Assembly: GCA_017463585.1 (NCBI GenBank)
Contig: JAFTOX010000015.1
Location: 1-42,912 of the forward strand
Direction of reading: 5' to 3'
DNA from: Rikenellaceae bacterium
GTDB lineage: Bacteria; Bacteroidota; Bacteroidia; Bacteroidales; Rikenellaceae
DNA length: 42,912 nucleotides
Shown here piece by piece: positions 24,894 to 32,173 of the stretch; the first letter of the stretch is position 1; every line of letters starts with the position of its first letter. A program made the position numbers and the translations under genes. The notes below the pieces were generated by a model, which ran no database searches, was not told the DNA's origin, and worked only from the letters and a program-made list of their open reading frames with translations.

Positions 24894-25574
24894 ATGAAAT
24901 TCTCTACAATGCTCATTGCATCGGTGCTGGTGTCGTTGGCGGCGCTGAGTGCAAGCTATGGTTATGCGCGGCGGGACTTGGGCGCACCCGAGCGACCGCT
25001 GTGGGCAACGACCATCGACGATTTGAAGCAGATTTGCGCCTTGAAGCTCGCTGCGGCGGCGCAATATGAACGTGAGGCTGAGGCGGCAAAGAGCGCTCAA
25101 AACGCCCCAAATGCACTCCAACGGCAGCTTTATGAGGCGTTGGCGCACTCGGAGCATATCCACGTGCGAAACTATATGCGTGCGCTCAATAAGCTCGGCA
25201 GTCGCTACGTGTGTCGGGCGCTGGCTCCTGAGATGGGGGTGGCGACGCAGTCGGGATTACAACGTAGTATTGCAATGGAGCGCTACCTGGTTGATGAGCG
25301 TCACGAGCAGTCAATCCTCAATGCGTTGGACGATAACTCGAAGTATGCGGCTCGAATCGTGGCGTGGACGTCGGGTGGCGATGTGAAACATATTCTGCTG
25401 CTCGAACAGTGTGCATTGGCTTGCGAAGGTCGATGCGAGGCGCCGTCGGGTTATGCCGTCTGCCCCGTGTGTGGCAATACGAGCGATTGCGAACACGAGG
25501 ATTGTTATTGCCCGTTTTGTATGACTCCGAGTGGTGATTATGTGCGGTTTTTGGTCGATATGTCGGCAAAATAG
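24894..25574 (+). CDS. Exported rubrerythrin-like protein
   Basis: 226 residues. An N-terminal hydrophobic stretch (MKFSTMLIASVLVSLAALSASYGYA) looks like a signal peptide. A four-helix diiron-type region follows: QYEREAEAAKSAQ (about 59-71), ALAHSEHIHVRNYM with S-E-x-x-H (about 85-98), MERYLVDERHEQSIL and VKHILLLEQCALA. A C-terminal rubredoxin-like knuckle has CPVCGN followed later by CEHEDCYCPFC, two Cys pairs for Fe or Zn. Rubrerythrins reduce peroxide in the cytoplasm of anaerobes; export is unusual. The ATG at 24894 starts the signal peptide; an upstream in-frame ATG would add 14 residues that weaken it. No clear promoter or operon partner is visible. Confidence 0.7.
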   Translation: MKFSTMLIASVLVSLAALSASYGYARRDLGAPERPLWATTIDDLKQICALKLAAAAQYEREAEAAKSAQNAPNALQRQLYEALAHSEHIHVRNYMRALNKLGSRYVCRALAPEMGVATQSGLQRSIAMERYLVDERHEQSILNALDDNSKYAARIVAWTSGGDVKHILLLEQCALACEGRCEAPSGYAVCPVCGNTSDCEHEDCYCPFCMTPSGDYVRFLVDMSAK

Positions 25575-25617
25575 TAAAATTATTAGGAAATAACGAACAT
25601 TTTCGAAGGTTTTAGTT

Positions 25618-25625
25618 TATCTTTG
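25618..25625 (+). promoter_or_regulatory. -7 box upstream of the nitronate-monooxygenase-type gene
   Basis: TATCTTTG matches the -7 consensus 78 bases before the start codon; no clear TTTG lies 19-21 bases upstream. Confidence 0.35.
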
Positions 25626-25703
25626 GCGCTTATTTGTGCGAGCGGGGCGAAGGCTCTTGTTTGCGCGATGAGAACCAAATTTTATAAACAAAACCTTTAC
25701 AAA

Positions 25704-26786
25704 ATGAAATCACTCAAAATCGGAGACCTACTTGCCCGCATACCCATCATTCAGGGCGGTATGGGCGTCGGTGTTTCGCTTTCGGGATTGGCCTCGGCAG
25801 TGGCTAACGAAGGTGGAGTCGGCGTTATCTCGTCGGCCGGTCTGGGCGTGATCTACAAGGAGCATTCGAGCAACTACAACGAGGCCAGCATTTGGGGTCT
25901 TAAAGAGGAGTTGCGCAAGGCTCGTGAGGCATCGCGCGGAATCATCGGCGTCAATGTGATGGTCGCTATGTCCAATTTTGCGGATATGGTCAAGACCGCA
26001 ATCGCCGAGAAGGCGGACATTATCTTTTCGGGAGCAGGACTGCCCTTGAACCTGCCCTCGTTTTTGACCGAAGGTGCCAAGACCAAACTTGCACCGATCG
26101 TATCGTCGGCGCGTGCAGCTAAGTTGCTGTGCGAGAAGTGGCTGGCTAACTATAACTACGTTCCTGATGCCATCGTGGTCGAAGGCCCTAAGGCGGGCGG
26201 CCATTTGGGGTTCAAGCACGAGCAGATCAACGACCAGCGTTATGCGCTCGAATCGGTGCTGCCTGAGGTGGTCAAGGAGGTGCGTGAGTTTGGCGATCAG
26301 CACAATGTCTATATTCCGGTCATTGCAGCCGGTGGAATTTACACGGGAGAGGATATCTATCGTACAATGCAGCTGGGAGCCGATGGCGTTCAGATGGGAA
26401 CACGCTTCGTAACCACCGCAGAGTGCGATGCCGCGCCTGCATTCAAGCAGACCTATTTGGACGCCCAAGAGGAGGATATCGAGATCATTCAGAGTCCGGT
26501 CGGTATGCCCGGGCGTGCCATTCGCGGCACGTTCCTCGAAAAGGTGCGCGAGGGTTTGAAACGACCGAAGGCCTGCCCGTTCAACTGCATCAAGACGTGC
26601 GACGTTACCCATTCGCCCTATTGCATTATGCTGGCGCTCTACAACGCCTTCAAGGGGCGCTTGGAGCACGGTTACGCTTTTTGCGGAGCGAATGCGTGGC
26701 GCTCGGATAGGATTCAGAGCGTCCGTGAGTTGATGAGTTCGCTCTGCGAAGAGTTTGATCGCTTCAAGTCGAGGTTCGAGAAGTAA
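25704..26786 (+). CDS. Nitronate monooxygenase-type flavoprotein
   Basis: 360 residues, a TIM-barrel FMN enzyme. It begins at the first strand with RIPIIQGGMGVGVSLSGLA (FMN/phosphate contact), then VISSAGLGV, and INGVNVMVAM-type strands. The centre has VEGPKAGGHLGF, with the H-x-G signature, and the end of the barrel has VIAAGGIYTGEDI and GADGVQMGTRFV (phosphate-binding). The C-terminus is cysteine-rich (KACPFNCIKTCDVTHSPYC), suggestive of a bound metal or cluster as in the Bacteroidetes/Clostridia branch. Some members oxidise nitronates, while others are enoyl-ACP reductases (FabK); the physiological substrate is uncertain. The ATG at 25704 fits; an upstream start would add 27 unlikely residues. 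Confidence 0.85.
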   Translation: MKSLKIGDLLARIPIIQGGMGVGVSLSGLASAVANEGGVGVISSAGLGVIYKEHSSNYNEASIWGLKEELRKAREASRGIIGVNVMVAMSNFADMVKTAIAEKADIIFSGAGLPLNLPSFLTEGAKTKLAPIVSSARAAKLLCEKWLANYNYVPDAIVVEGPKAGGHLGFKHEQINDQRYALESVLPEVVKEVREFGDQHNVYIPVIAAGGIYTGEDIYRTMQLGADGVQMGTRFVTTAECDAAPAFKQTYLDAQEEDIEIIQSPVGMPGRAIRGTFLEKVREGLKRPKACPFNCIKTCDVTHSPYCIMLALYNAFKGRLEHGYAFCGANAWRSDRIQSVRELMSSLCEEFDRFKSRFEK

Positions 26787-26815
26787 CGAGAGAACGCATT
26801 AATCTTCACTCTTCG

Positions 26816-26851
26816 AGTCGCACTCCAATATATCGGGGTGCGGCTTTTTTT
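26816..26851 (+). terminator. Terminator of the nitronate-monooxygenase-type gene
   Basis: AGTCGCACTCC pairs with GGGGTGCGGCT (two G-T pairs) around AATATATC, followed by seven T. Confidence 0.85.
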
Positions 26852-26865
26852 ATTTTGCAGAGCGC

Positions 26866-26900
26866 AAAGAAAAGCCCGCCGCTCCAAAAGGAGCGACGGG
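26866..26900 (-). terminator. Terminator of adk
   Basis: On the minus strand CCCGTCGCTCC pairs with GGAGCGGCGGG around TTTT, followed by CTTTTCTTT. The two terminators face each other at this convergent junction. Confidence 0.85.
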
Positions 26901-26938
26901 ACGCGCGCTAATACAAATATAGGTATTCTAACTGAACA

Positions 26939-27514
26939 TTAGAGATACTTTTCGATAACTGCACAGATACGATCGAACACCTCGTCGAGCGTGCCCACGC
27001 CATCAACGGCCTCGTACTTACCCTGAGCCGAATAGTAGTCGGCAACAACGGCAGTCTGGTCGTTGTAGATCTTGATTCGGTTGCGGATCACCTCCTCGTT
27101 AGCGTCGTCGGCGCGACCGCTGCTCTGGCCGCGCAACAAAATGCGCTGCACGAGCTCCTCGGTGGGAACCTCCATATAGATCATCACATCGACTTTCAGG
27201 TCACGCTCCGAGAGAATCTTGTCGAAAGCCTCAGCCTGCGGGGTAGTGCGGGGGAAGCCGTCGAAGATGTTACCGTTAGCGTCGCGGTGACGGTCGATGT
27301 AGTCGGTTACGATGTCGATCACGAGCGAGTCGGGAGCCAGCTCGCCACGCGAGATGTAGGCCTCCATACTCTTGCCCAATTCGGTCTGAGCGTTGATTTC
27401 GCTACGGATAACCGCACCTGTCGAGATGTGGTTTACGTTATATTTCTCGACCAATTTGGCCGCTTGTGTTCCTTTGCCGCACCCGGGTGCGCCGAACAAT
27501 ACGATATTCAACAT
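26939..27514 (-). CDS. adk: Adenylate kinase
   Basis: 191 residues, the short form with a small LID. It interconverts AMP + ATP and 2 ADP. The P-loop is GAPGCGKGTQ (about 7-16), then HISTGAVIRSEI (AMP site), GNIFDGFPRTTPQAEAF with the conserved D-G-F-P-R, and RGQSSGRADDANEEVIRNRIKIY for the LID and adenine region. The ATG at 27514 puts the first strand (MLNIVLFGAPG) at the N-terminus; an earlier start would add 12 residues. Its promoter region is divergent from thiL. Confidence 0.95.
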   Translation of the reverse strand: MLNIVLFGAPGCGKGTQAAKLVEKYNVNHISTGAVIRSEINAQTELGKSMEAYISRGELAPDSLVIDIVTDYIDRHRDANGNIFDGFPRTTPQAEAFDKILSERDLKVDVMIYMEVPTEELVQRILLRGQSSGRADDANEEVIRNRIKIYNDQTAVVADYYSAQGKYEAVDGVGTLDEVFDRICAVIEKYL

Positions 27515-27547
27515 ATCAATGCAGAGTTTTTTAGTTTTTTCGTAATG

Positions 27548-27578
27548 CAAATTTACGTCTTATTTTTTGCAAAACAAC
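27548..27578 (-). promoter_or_regulatory. Promoter of adk
   Basis: Minus-strand GTTG (27578-27575), a 19-base spacer and TAAATTTG (27555-27548), about 34 bases before the start. Confidence 0.45.
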
Positions 27579-27596
27579 GATATTTTGCTATATTTG
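27566..27596 (+). promoter_or_regulatory. Promoter of thiL
   Basis: TTTG (27566-27569), a 19-base spacer and TATATTTG (27589-27596). It overlaps the adk promoter region on the other strand. Confidence 0.65.
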
Positions 27597-27675
27597 TAAA
27601 AATTTTTAATATAATGACCAAATATTTGCCGATTTTGGCAAATGTGCAGGTCAAAAATCATATTTTAGTATCGCT

Positions 27676-28707
27676 ATGAGCAACAAGAAACTGACCGAAA
27701 TAGCCACGCTGGGCGAATTCGGATTGATTGATCACCTGACCTCGAATTTCGAAAACCGCCGTCCCTCGACGCTTTGTGGCGTGGGCGACGACGCAGCGGT
27801 GGTGGATATCGGCGGCGGTCGTGTGCAACTGATCTCGACCGATATGCTGATGGAGGGAATCAACTTCGATTTGACCTACTTCCCGCTCAAACACCTCGGA
27901 TATAAAGCCGTGGTGGTGGGTGTGAGCGATATTCTGGCGATGAACGCCCGCCCCGAGCAGGTGATGATCTCGATCGCCGTGTCGAGCAAGATGTCGGTCG
28001 AGGCTCTCGATGAGTTCTACGAGGGTGTCAATCGTGCGTGTGCCGACTATAATGTCGATCTGGTGGGCGGCGATACAACCACCTCGCTGACCGGTTTTGC
28101 AATTAGCGTTACGGCTATGGGTACCACCGAGGCGTCGAAGGTGTGCTATCGCAGCGGTGCGAAGTTGAACGATCTGGTCTGCATTACCAATAATCTCGGC
28201 GCGGCATATATGGGTCTGCACCTGCTCGAACGCGAGAAGCGTGCGCTGGCAGGCTCGCCCGATCCGCAACCTAAGTTCGAGGGCTACGAATATCTGCTGC
28301 AACGTCAGTTGAAACCCGAGGCGAGGGTCGATATTATCGACTCGCTGGCCGAGGCGCAGATTGTTCCCACGTCGATGATCGACCTCTCGGACGGTTTGGC
28401 GTCGGACGTTATGCAGATCTGCAAGGCGTCGAAGTGTGGCGTGCGTATCTATTTGGAGCGTATCCCGATCGCACAGCAGACCAACCAGATGGCTGAGGAG
28501 CTGAATGCCGATCCGGTTGTTGCGGCGCTGAATGGTGGCGACGATTACGAGCTGCTGTTCACCGTTCCGTTGGCGTTGCAGGAGCAGATAATGCGCTTGG
28601 GCGGTATCGATGTGATTGGTCATATCACGGCAGCCGATACGGGTGCGGCGCTCGTTACCCCCGACGGCAATACGATCGCACTTCAAGCGCAGGGAATAAG
28701 GTTGTAG
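27676..28707 (+). CDS. thiL: Thiamine-monophosphate kinase
   Basis: 343 residues, typical. It phosphorylates thiamine monophosphate to thiamine diphosphate, the active cofactor, at the expense of ATP. The N-terminus has EFGLIDHL, then CGVGDDAAVVDI (the ThiL/PurM glycine-Asp metal motif), STDMLMEGINFDLTYFPLKHLGYKAVVVGVSDILAMNARP, where two Asp bind Mg, VDLVGGDTTTS (ATP site) and IDLSDGLASD (second metal Asp). It ends with GGDDYELLFTV. It is a single-gene unit divergent from adk; no other thi genes are nearby. Confidence 0.94.
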   Translation: MSNKKLTEIATLGEFGLIDHLTSNFENRRPSTLCGVGDDAAVVDIGGGRVQLISTDMLMEGINFDLTYFPLKHLGYKAVVVGVSDILAMNARPEQVMISIAVSSKMSVEALDEFYEGVNRACADYNVDLVGGDTTTSLTGFAISVTAMGTTEASKVCYRSGAKLNDLVCITNNLGAAYMGLHLLEREKRALAGSPDPQPKFEGYEYLLQRQLKPEARVDIIDSLAEAQIVPTSMIDLSDGLASDVMQICKASKCGVRIYLERIPIAQQTNQMAEELNADPVVAALNGGDDYELLFTVPLALQEQIMRLGGIDVIGHITAADTGAALVTPDGNTIALQAQGIRL

Positions 28708-28728
28708 GCGTTTTTCAGTAGGCTTTTG

Positions 28729-28760
28729 TTTGCTAATTTGATATTAATTTATTAAATTTG
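28729..28760 (+). promoter_or_regulatory. Promoter of the small lipoprotein gene
   Basis: TTTG (28729-28732), a 20-base spacer and TAAATTTG (28753-28760), 23 bases before the start. Confidence 0.65.
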
Positions 28761-28783
28761 CACAAACCTAATATTTTATAGTT

Positions 28784-29260
28784 ATGAAAAAATTTTTAAC
28801 TTTAATTTTGCTCGTCGTGGCGTTTGTCGGTTGTGAAAAATACGACGACGATAGAGTCGATAAATACGTTGAAAACGAGATGAAATCGATTGATGCAGAT
28901 CGAGCTAACGCGATTGTGGCAAAAGTTGGTGAATGGAAATGGGTGGCAAATAAAACGGTTGTTTATACCTATAACGCTGATGGTAGCACTGATGTTCACA
29001 AGTGGGGTGATGAGCCAGCCTCTGGGTTGAATTATGGCTCATTTCGCTTTGGAGAAGATGCGTTTATATATACAAGCCCTATTTCAGAATCGAGTGCTGA
29101 TCGGTGCTATGGTTTTGAAATTGATTGGGCTTTGCGTACAATTGAGCTGGATTTTGGCAAAATTTTGTACATTTCGGGTATTACTGAAAACTATTTGGTA
29201 GTTAAAGATAATTATCCTAATGATTGTGTCGTCGCAACATTTATGTTTGTTGCCGATTAA
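28784..29260 (+). CDS. Small lipoprotein of unknown function
   Basis: 158 residues. The signal MKKFLTLILLVVAFVGC ends in a lipobox (AFVGC, Cys17). The mature protein has a charged start (EKYDDDRVDKYVENEMKS) and then a beta-rich domain with WKWVANKTVVYTYNADGS, FRFGEDAFIYTSPISES and two further cysteines. I do not recognise a family. Base composition and codon use are AT-rich (AAA, GAT, TTT, ATT common), unlike thiL before it and the ribosomal genes after it, which suggests recent gain or a fast-evolving surface gene. It has its own promoter. Confidence 0.75.
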   Translation: MKKFLTLILLVVAFVGCEKYDDDRVDKYVENEMKSIDADRANAIVAKVGEWKWVANKTVVYTYNADGSTDVHKWGDEPASGLNYGSFRFGEDAFIYTSPISESSADRCYGFEIDWALRTIELDFGKILYISGITENYLVVKDNYPNDCVVATFMFVAD

Positions 29261-29295
29261 GCGCGAATAAAAATTGTGATTTTTTGGCGCAAAAG

Positions 29296-29327
29296 GTTGG
29301 AAATGTAATTTTTATTTTGTAGATTTG
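29296..29327 (+). promoter_or_regulatory. Promoter of the candidate small RNA
   Basis: GTTG (29296-29299), a 20-base spacer and TAGATTTG (29320-29327). It lies 36 bases past the lipoprotein stop, ahead of a non-coding stretch with two hairpins. Confidence 0.45.
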
Positions 29328-29333
29328 CATTCG

Positions 29334-29437
29334 TCTGTACTTGGGGGATTGTCCGCAGGTACGGCACCTAAACAAGCTAATCATACAAGCATTTAGAATC
29401 ACACCGCCGCCCGACGAGGGTCACGGTGTGATTTTTT
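29334..29437 (+). ncRNA. Candidate small RNA of about 100 nt
   Basis: No reading frame fits this stretch, yet it has its own -7/-33 promoter and ends in an intrinsic terminator. The first hairpin (29337-29362) is GTACTTG paired with CAGGTAC around a capped inner stem GGA/TCC. A single-stranded AU-rich linker follows, then the terminator stem. The rpsF promoter lies beyond it (29502-29532), so it is not simply the rpsF leader. It could also be only a trailer of the lipoprotein mRNA. No known RNA family was recognised. Confidence 0.4.
29397..29437 (+). terminator. Intrinsic terminator of the candidate small RNA
   Basis: AATCACACCG and CGGTGTGATT form a perfect 10-bp stem around a 17-base GC-rich loop, followed by T's. 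Confidence 0.85.
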
Positions 29438-29501
29438 GCATATCCGACCGCCAACAAACCGACTAATTCGCTGGCTGAGAAGAAAAAAAGAGTGCGCACG
29501 T

Positions 29502-29532
29502 TTTGTTTTTCGAAATAAAATACGTACCTTTG
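29502..29532 (+). promoter_or_regulatory. Promoter of rpsF-rpsR-rplI
   Basis: TTTG (29502-29505), a 19-base spacer and TACCTTTG (29525-29532). The predicted leader is only about 30 bases, too short for the S6:S18 autoregulatory motif known from other phyla. Confidence 0.75.
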
Positions 29533-29569
29533 CACCGCTTTTTGCAAATAATCTAATTAACAAACAGTT

Positions 29570-29917
29570 ATGAACAATTACGAAACCGTTTTCATTGCCA
29601 CACCGGTTCTTTCGGACGTACAGGTGAAAGAGGTGCTGGACAAATTCCAAGGTGTTATCACCGAGAACGGCGGTCAGATCGTGAATGTCGAGGAGTGGGG
29701 TTTGAAGAAGCTCGCTTATCCTATTCAGAAGAAGACCACCGGCTTCTATTTCTTTATCGAGTTCACGGGCGAGGGCTCGCTGATCAACACTCTCGAAACT
29801 CAGTATCGTCGCGACGAGCGCGTTATTCGTTTCCTCACTTTCAAGCAGGACAAGTACGCTGTTGAGTACTCGGAGAAGCGTCGCGCTAAACTCGCTAACA
29901 AATCGCAGGAGGAGTAA
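29570..29917 (+). CDS. rpsF: Ribosomal protein bS6
   Basis: 115 residues, slightly long at the C-terminus (charged [14 protein letters not shown]). It begins [16 protein letters not shown], the family's first strand, and contains [32 protein letters not shown], which aligns with the conserved W-G-x-R/K-x-L-A-Y-P-I motif. S6 binds the 30S central domain together with S18. The usual operon order rpsF-rpsR-rplI follows, with a 3-base gap to rpsR. Codon use is typical of highly expressed genes here. Confidence 0.96.
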   Translation: MNNYETVFIATPVLSDVQVKEVLDKFQGVITENGGQIVNVEEWGLKKLAYPIQKKTTGFYFFIEFTGEGSLINTLETQYRRDERVIRFLTFKQDKYAVEYSEKRRAKLANKSQEE

Positions 29918-29920
29918 ACT

Positions 29921-30202
29921 ATGGCACAGGAGAATAAGACTCAGAACGGCGAGATCCGTTACCTCAACCCCGTTTCGGTTGATGTTAAGAAGAAGAAGTA
30001 CTGCCGCTTTAAGAAGCTCGGTATCAAGTACGTAGATTACAAGGACGGTGAGTTCCTCAAGAAGTTCCTCAATGAGCAGGGTAAGTTGCTGCCCCGTCGT
30101 CTGACCGGTACTTCGCAGAAGTTCCAGAAGAAGGTGGCTCAGGCTGTTAAGCGTGCTCGCCACTTGGCTATCCTGCCCTTCGTAACCGATTGTATGAAAT
30201 AA
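29921..30202 (+). CDS. rpsR: Ribosomal protein bS18
   Basis: 93 residues. It forms a heterodimer with S6 in the 30S central domain. The N-terminal tail ([25 protein letters not shown]) is longer than in E. coli. The core then has [63 protein letters not shown], a clear match to the family, including R-R-x-T-G and K-R-A-R. It starts 3 bases after rpsF and ends 19 before rplI. Confidence 0.96.
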   Translation: MAQENKTQNGEIRYLNPVSVDVKKKKYCRFKKLGIKYVDYKDGEFLKKFLNEQGKLLPRRLTGTSQKFQKKVAQAVKRARHLAILPFVTDCMK

Positions 30203-30221
30203 TTAATGGGAGGAGAGTACA

Positions 30222-30665
30222 ATGGAAGTAATTCTGATTAAAGACGTTGAGAAGCTGGGTTACGCTAACGACATCGTAGATGTTAAGCCCGGTTACGCAA
30301 ATAACTACCTGATTCCTCAGGGTTTTGCTAAGGCTGCTACCGCATCGGCTAAGAAGGTTCTGGCTGAGAACTTGAAGCAGCGCGCTCACAAGGACGCGAA
30401 GATTCTCGCTGACGCTCAGGCTTTGGCTGAGAAGCTCGCTAACCTGCCCCTCGTTATCACCGCTAAGGCTGAGGAGAACAAGATCTTCGGTAGCGTAACT
30501 GCTGCTGACTTGGCTGAGGCTCTGGCTGCTAAGGGCGTTGAGGTTGATCGCAAGGTTATCTCGGTTGATGCCGTGAAGGAGCTGGGCGAGTACACCGCAA
30601 CCGCTAAGTTGCACCGCGAGGTTAAGGCTACCATCTCGTTCTCGGTTGTTGCTGAGCAGGAGTAA
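30222..30665 (+). CDS. rplI: Ribosomal protein bL9
   Basis: 147 residues. The N-terminal domain starts MEVILIKDVEKLGYANDIVDVKPGYANNYLIPQGFAKAAT, the classic L9 signature with G-Y-A-x-N-Y-L. A long Ala/Lys-rich helix (about 40-75) links it to a C-terminal domain with KIFGSVTAADLAEAL. L9 binds the base of the L1 stalk on the 50S subunit. It is the last gene of the three-gene operon and is followed by a strong terminator. Confidence 0.96.
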   Translation: MEVILIKDVEKLGYANDIVDVKPGYANNYLIPQGFAKAATASAKKVLAENLKQRAHKDAKILADAQALAEKLANLPLVITAKAEENKIFGSVTAADLAEALAAKGVEVDRKVISVDAVKELGEYTATAKLHREVKATISFSVVAEQE

Positions 30666-30727
30666 GGTGGCTGATTGAGGGGGGCTGTGTAAGGCGCAGG
30701 TTTCACCCTCGGAGCTAACAATTTTTT

Positions 30728-30761
30728 AAGGCGTATCCCAATCGGGGTACGCCTTTTTTTT
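30728..30761 (+). terminator. Terminator of the rpsF operon
   Basis: AAGGCGTATCCC pairs with GGGGTACGCCTT (one G-T pair) around AATC, followed by a long T-run. Confidence 0.9.
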
Positions 30762-30817
30762 GTGGGGGGGTAGTGTGATGAGTGGGGACGCTTAGCCTTT
30801 GCGGAGGGCGAGGCCTT

Positions 30818-30875
30818 ATTCAAAATTCAAAATTCAAAATTCGGGATTCAAATTCAGGATTCTGGCTTCAAAATT
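30818..30875. repeat. ATTCAAA heptamer run next to tatC
   Basis: ATTCAAA-type heptamers repeat and then decay (ATTCGGG, ATTCAAA, ATTCAGG, ATTCTGG) right up to the tatC stop codon on the other strand. It is the same repeat unit as the arms at 24615 and 24781. A GC-rich segment (AGGGCGAGGCC) lies just before it, as in the earlier element. Confidence 0.6.
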
Positions 30876-31740
30876 AATCCTGCTGTGCGAGCTTTTCCTC
30901 TCGTTTTTCGAATCGGCGGGCAATGATAATGCTGACCTCATAAAGTGCATATAGGGGCACGGTCATCAACGCCAACGTAAAGGCGTCGGGCGGAGTGATG
31001 AAAGCCGAAACGACCATAATAATGATGAATGCGTGGCGGCGATATTTGGCCAGCATTGAGCCTGAAATCATACCCGCGCTGGCGAGGAAATAGACCAAAA
31101 CGGGGATCTCGAAAACCAATCCCATCATCAGCGAAAGGGTGGTGAAGGTCGAAATGTAGGACGAGAGCGCGATGGTATTCACAACGCCTTCGTGCACTTG
31201 GTAAGTGCCTAAGAATTTGACCGATACGGGAAAAATTACAAAGTAATTCATCGCCACGCCCAAGAAGAAAAGTGCGATAACGGCGACCATAATTCGGTTC
31301 GAATAACGGCGTTCGTTTTCGTACAATGCGGGCTTGACAAAGCCGAACAGTTCATAGACCACATAGGGCGCAGCGGCGAGCAGTCCAATAGTCATCGACA
31401 CGGTGATGTGGGTCATAAATTGCGCCGCAAGTTGGGTGTTGATCAGCGTGATGTCGGTGTCGGGAATGAGCATCGAATCCCAGCCGAGCAGCACGAGCAG
31501 ATGGTTGATCCAGCGATAGGTCAAAAAGTCGCCCTTCGAGGGGGCGAGCACGGCGGCAAAGACCTCATCTTTGAACATAAACACACCGAGCGCGATCACC
31601 ACAGTGACCAAAATTATGCGCATCAGCACTCGGCGCAACTCGTCGAGATGGTCCCAAAAACTCATCTCCGATTGCGCCAATTCGTCGCTGGCGGGCACGT
31701 CGCTCCCGACTGCATCGCGGGGCAGTTGTTCTTCGCTCAT
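30874..31740 (-). CDS. tatC: Sec-independent protein translocase TatC
   Basis: 288 residues with six predicted membrane helices. TatC recognises the twin-arginine signal of folded precursors. After an acidic N-terminal extension (residues 1-~25) the family start EMSFWDHLDELRRVLMRII is clear, with the conserved L-x-E-L-R-x-R-x. The mid-part has AAPYVVYELFGFVKPALYENERR, with the family's F-x-x-P-A-L and E-R motif, and SLMMGLVFEIPVLVYFLA (the conserved glutamate in helix 4). It ends with a Lys/Glu-rich tail. It lies 42 bases after tatA in the same direction. Confidence 0.95.
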   Translation of the reverse strand: MSEEQLPRDAVGSDVPASDELAQSEMSFWDHLDELRRVLMRIILVTVVIALGVFMFKDEVFAAVLAPSKGDFLTYRWINHLLVLLGWDSMLIPDTDITLINTQLAAQFMTHITVSMTIGLLAAAPYVVYELFGFVKPALYENERRYSNRIMVAVIALFFLGVAMNYFVIFPVSVKFLGTYQVHEGVVNTIALSSYISTFTTLSLMMGLVFEIPVLVYFLASAGMISGSMLAKYRRHAFIIIMVVSAFITPPDAFTLALMTVPLYALYEVSIIIARRFEKREEKLAQQD

Positions 31741-31782
31741 TGGTGCGTTTTGTGGCGGTGTAAGCCGCTCAATATGAATTGA

Positions 31783-31980
31783 TTATTTCTTCTCTTCGGT
31801 TTTCTTGTCGTCGGTTGCGTTGATCTCCTTCTCGACGTCCTTCATACCGTCCTTGAACGAGCGCACGCCCTGACCGACACCCTTCATCAGTTCGGGAATC
31901 TTCTTGCCGCCGAACAGCAGCACAACAGCCAATACGATAAGGACGATTTCGGTGGTACCGAGAGCCATAAATTGTAACAT
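31783..31980 (-). CDS. tatA: Sec-independent protein translocase TatA
   Basis: 65 residues, right for TatA. One membrane helix near the start ([19 protein letters not shown], with the E in the membrane half), the F-G-G-K-K-I-P-E-L hinge, then an amphipathic helix ([21 protein letters not shown]) and a charged tail. It oligomerises to form the translocation pore with TatC. The ATG at 31980 (MLQFMALG) was chosen because it sits just before the membrane helix; a start 15 codons upstream would overlap the promoter. A second internal Met (four codons in) is also possible. Confidence 0.9.
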   Translation of the reverse strand: MLQFMALGTTEIVLIVLAVVLLFGGKKIPELMKGVGQGVRSFKDGMKDVEKEINATDDKKTEEKK

Positions 31981-32013
31981 AACGTTCAAAAGTTTTTGCG
32001 TGTTTGTAATAGG

Positions 32014-32021
32014 CAAATATA
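32014..32021 (-). promoter_or_regulatory. -7 box of the tatA-tatC operon
   Basis: TATATTTG on the minus strand, 33 bases before the start. No TTTG at the expected distance, so strength is uncertain. Confidence 0.4.
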
Positions 32022-32137
32022 GCAATAAAAACCGAAATCCCTACGATTTTGCACCCCGAAAGTGGCGGCAACGTAAATTTATCCACTTTGAGCCCTTTTT
32101 TAATATAGATATGCACGGAAATTCGGGATAAAAAACG

Positions 32138-32145
32138 TATCTTTG
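32138..32145 (+). promoter_or_regulatory. -7 box of nadE
   Basis: TATCTTTG on the plus strand, 28 bases before the start codon; no clear -33 element. Confidence 0.4.
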
Positions 32146-32173
32146 CGGGGTCGAATCATAACTATTTCGGAAT

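Noticed and set aside
29533..29569. An S6:S18 autoregulatory RNA motif before rpsF
   Set aside because: The predicted leader from the promoter at 29502-29532 is only about 30 bases, too short for the known motif.
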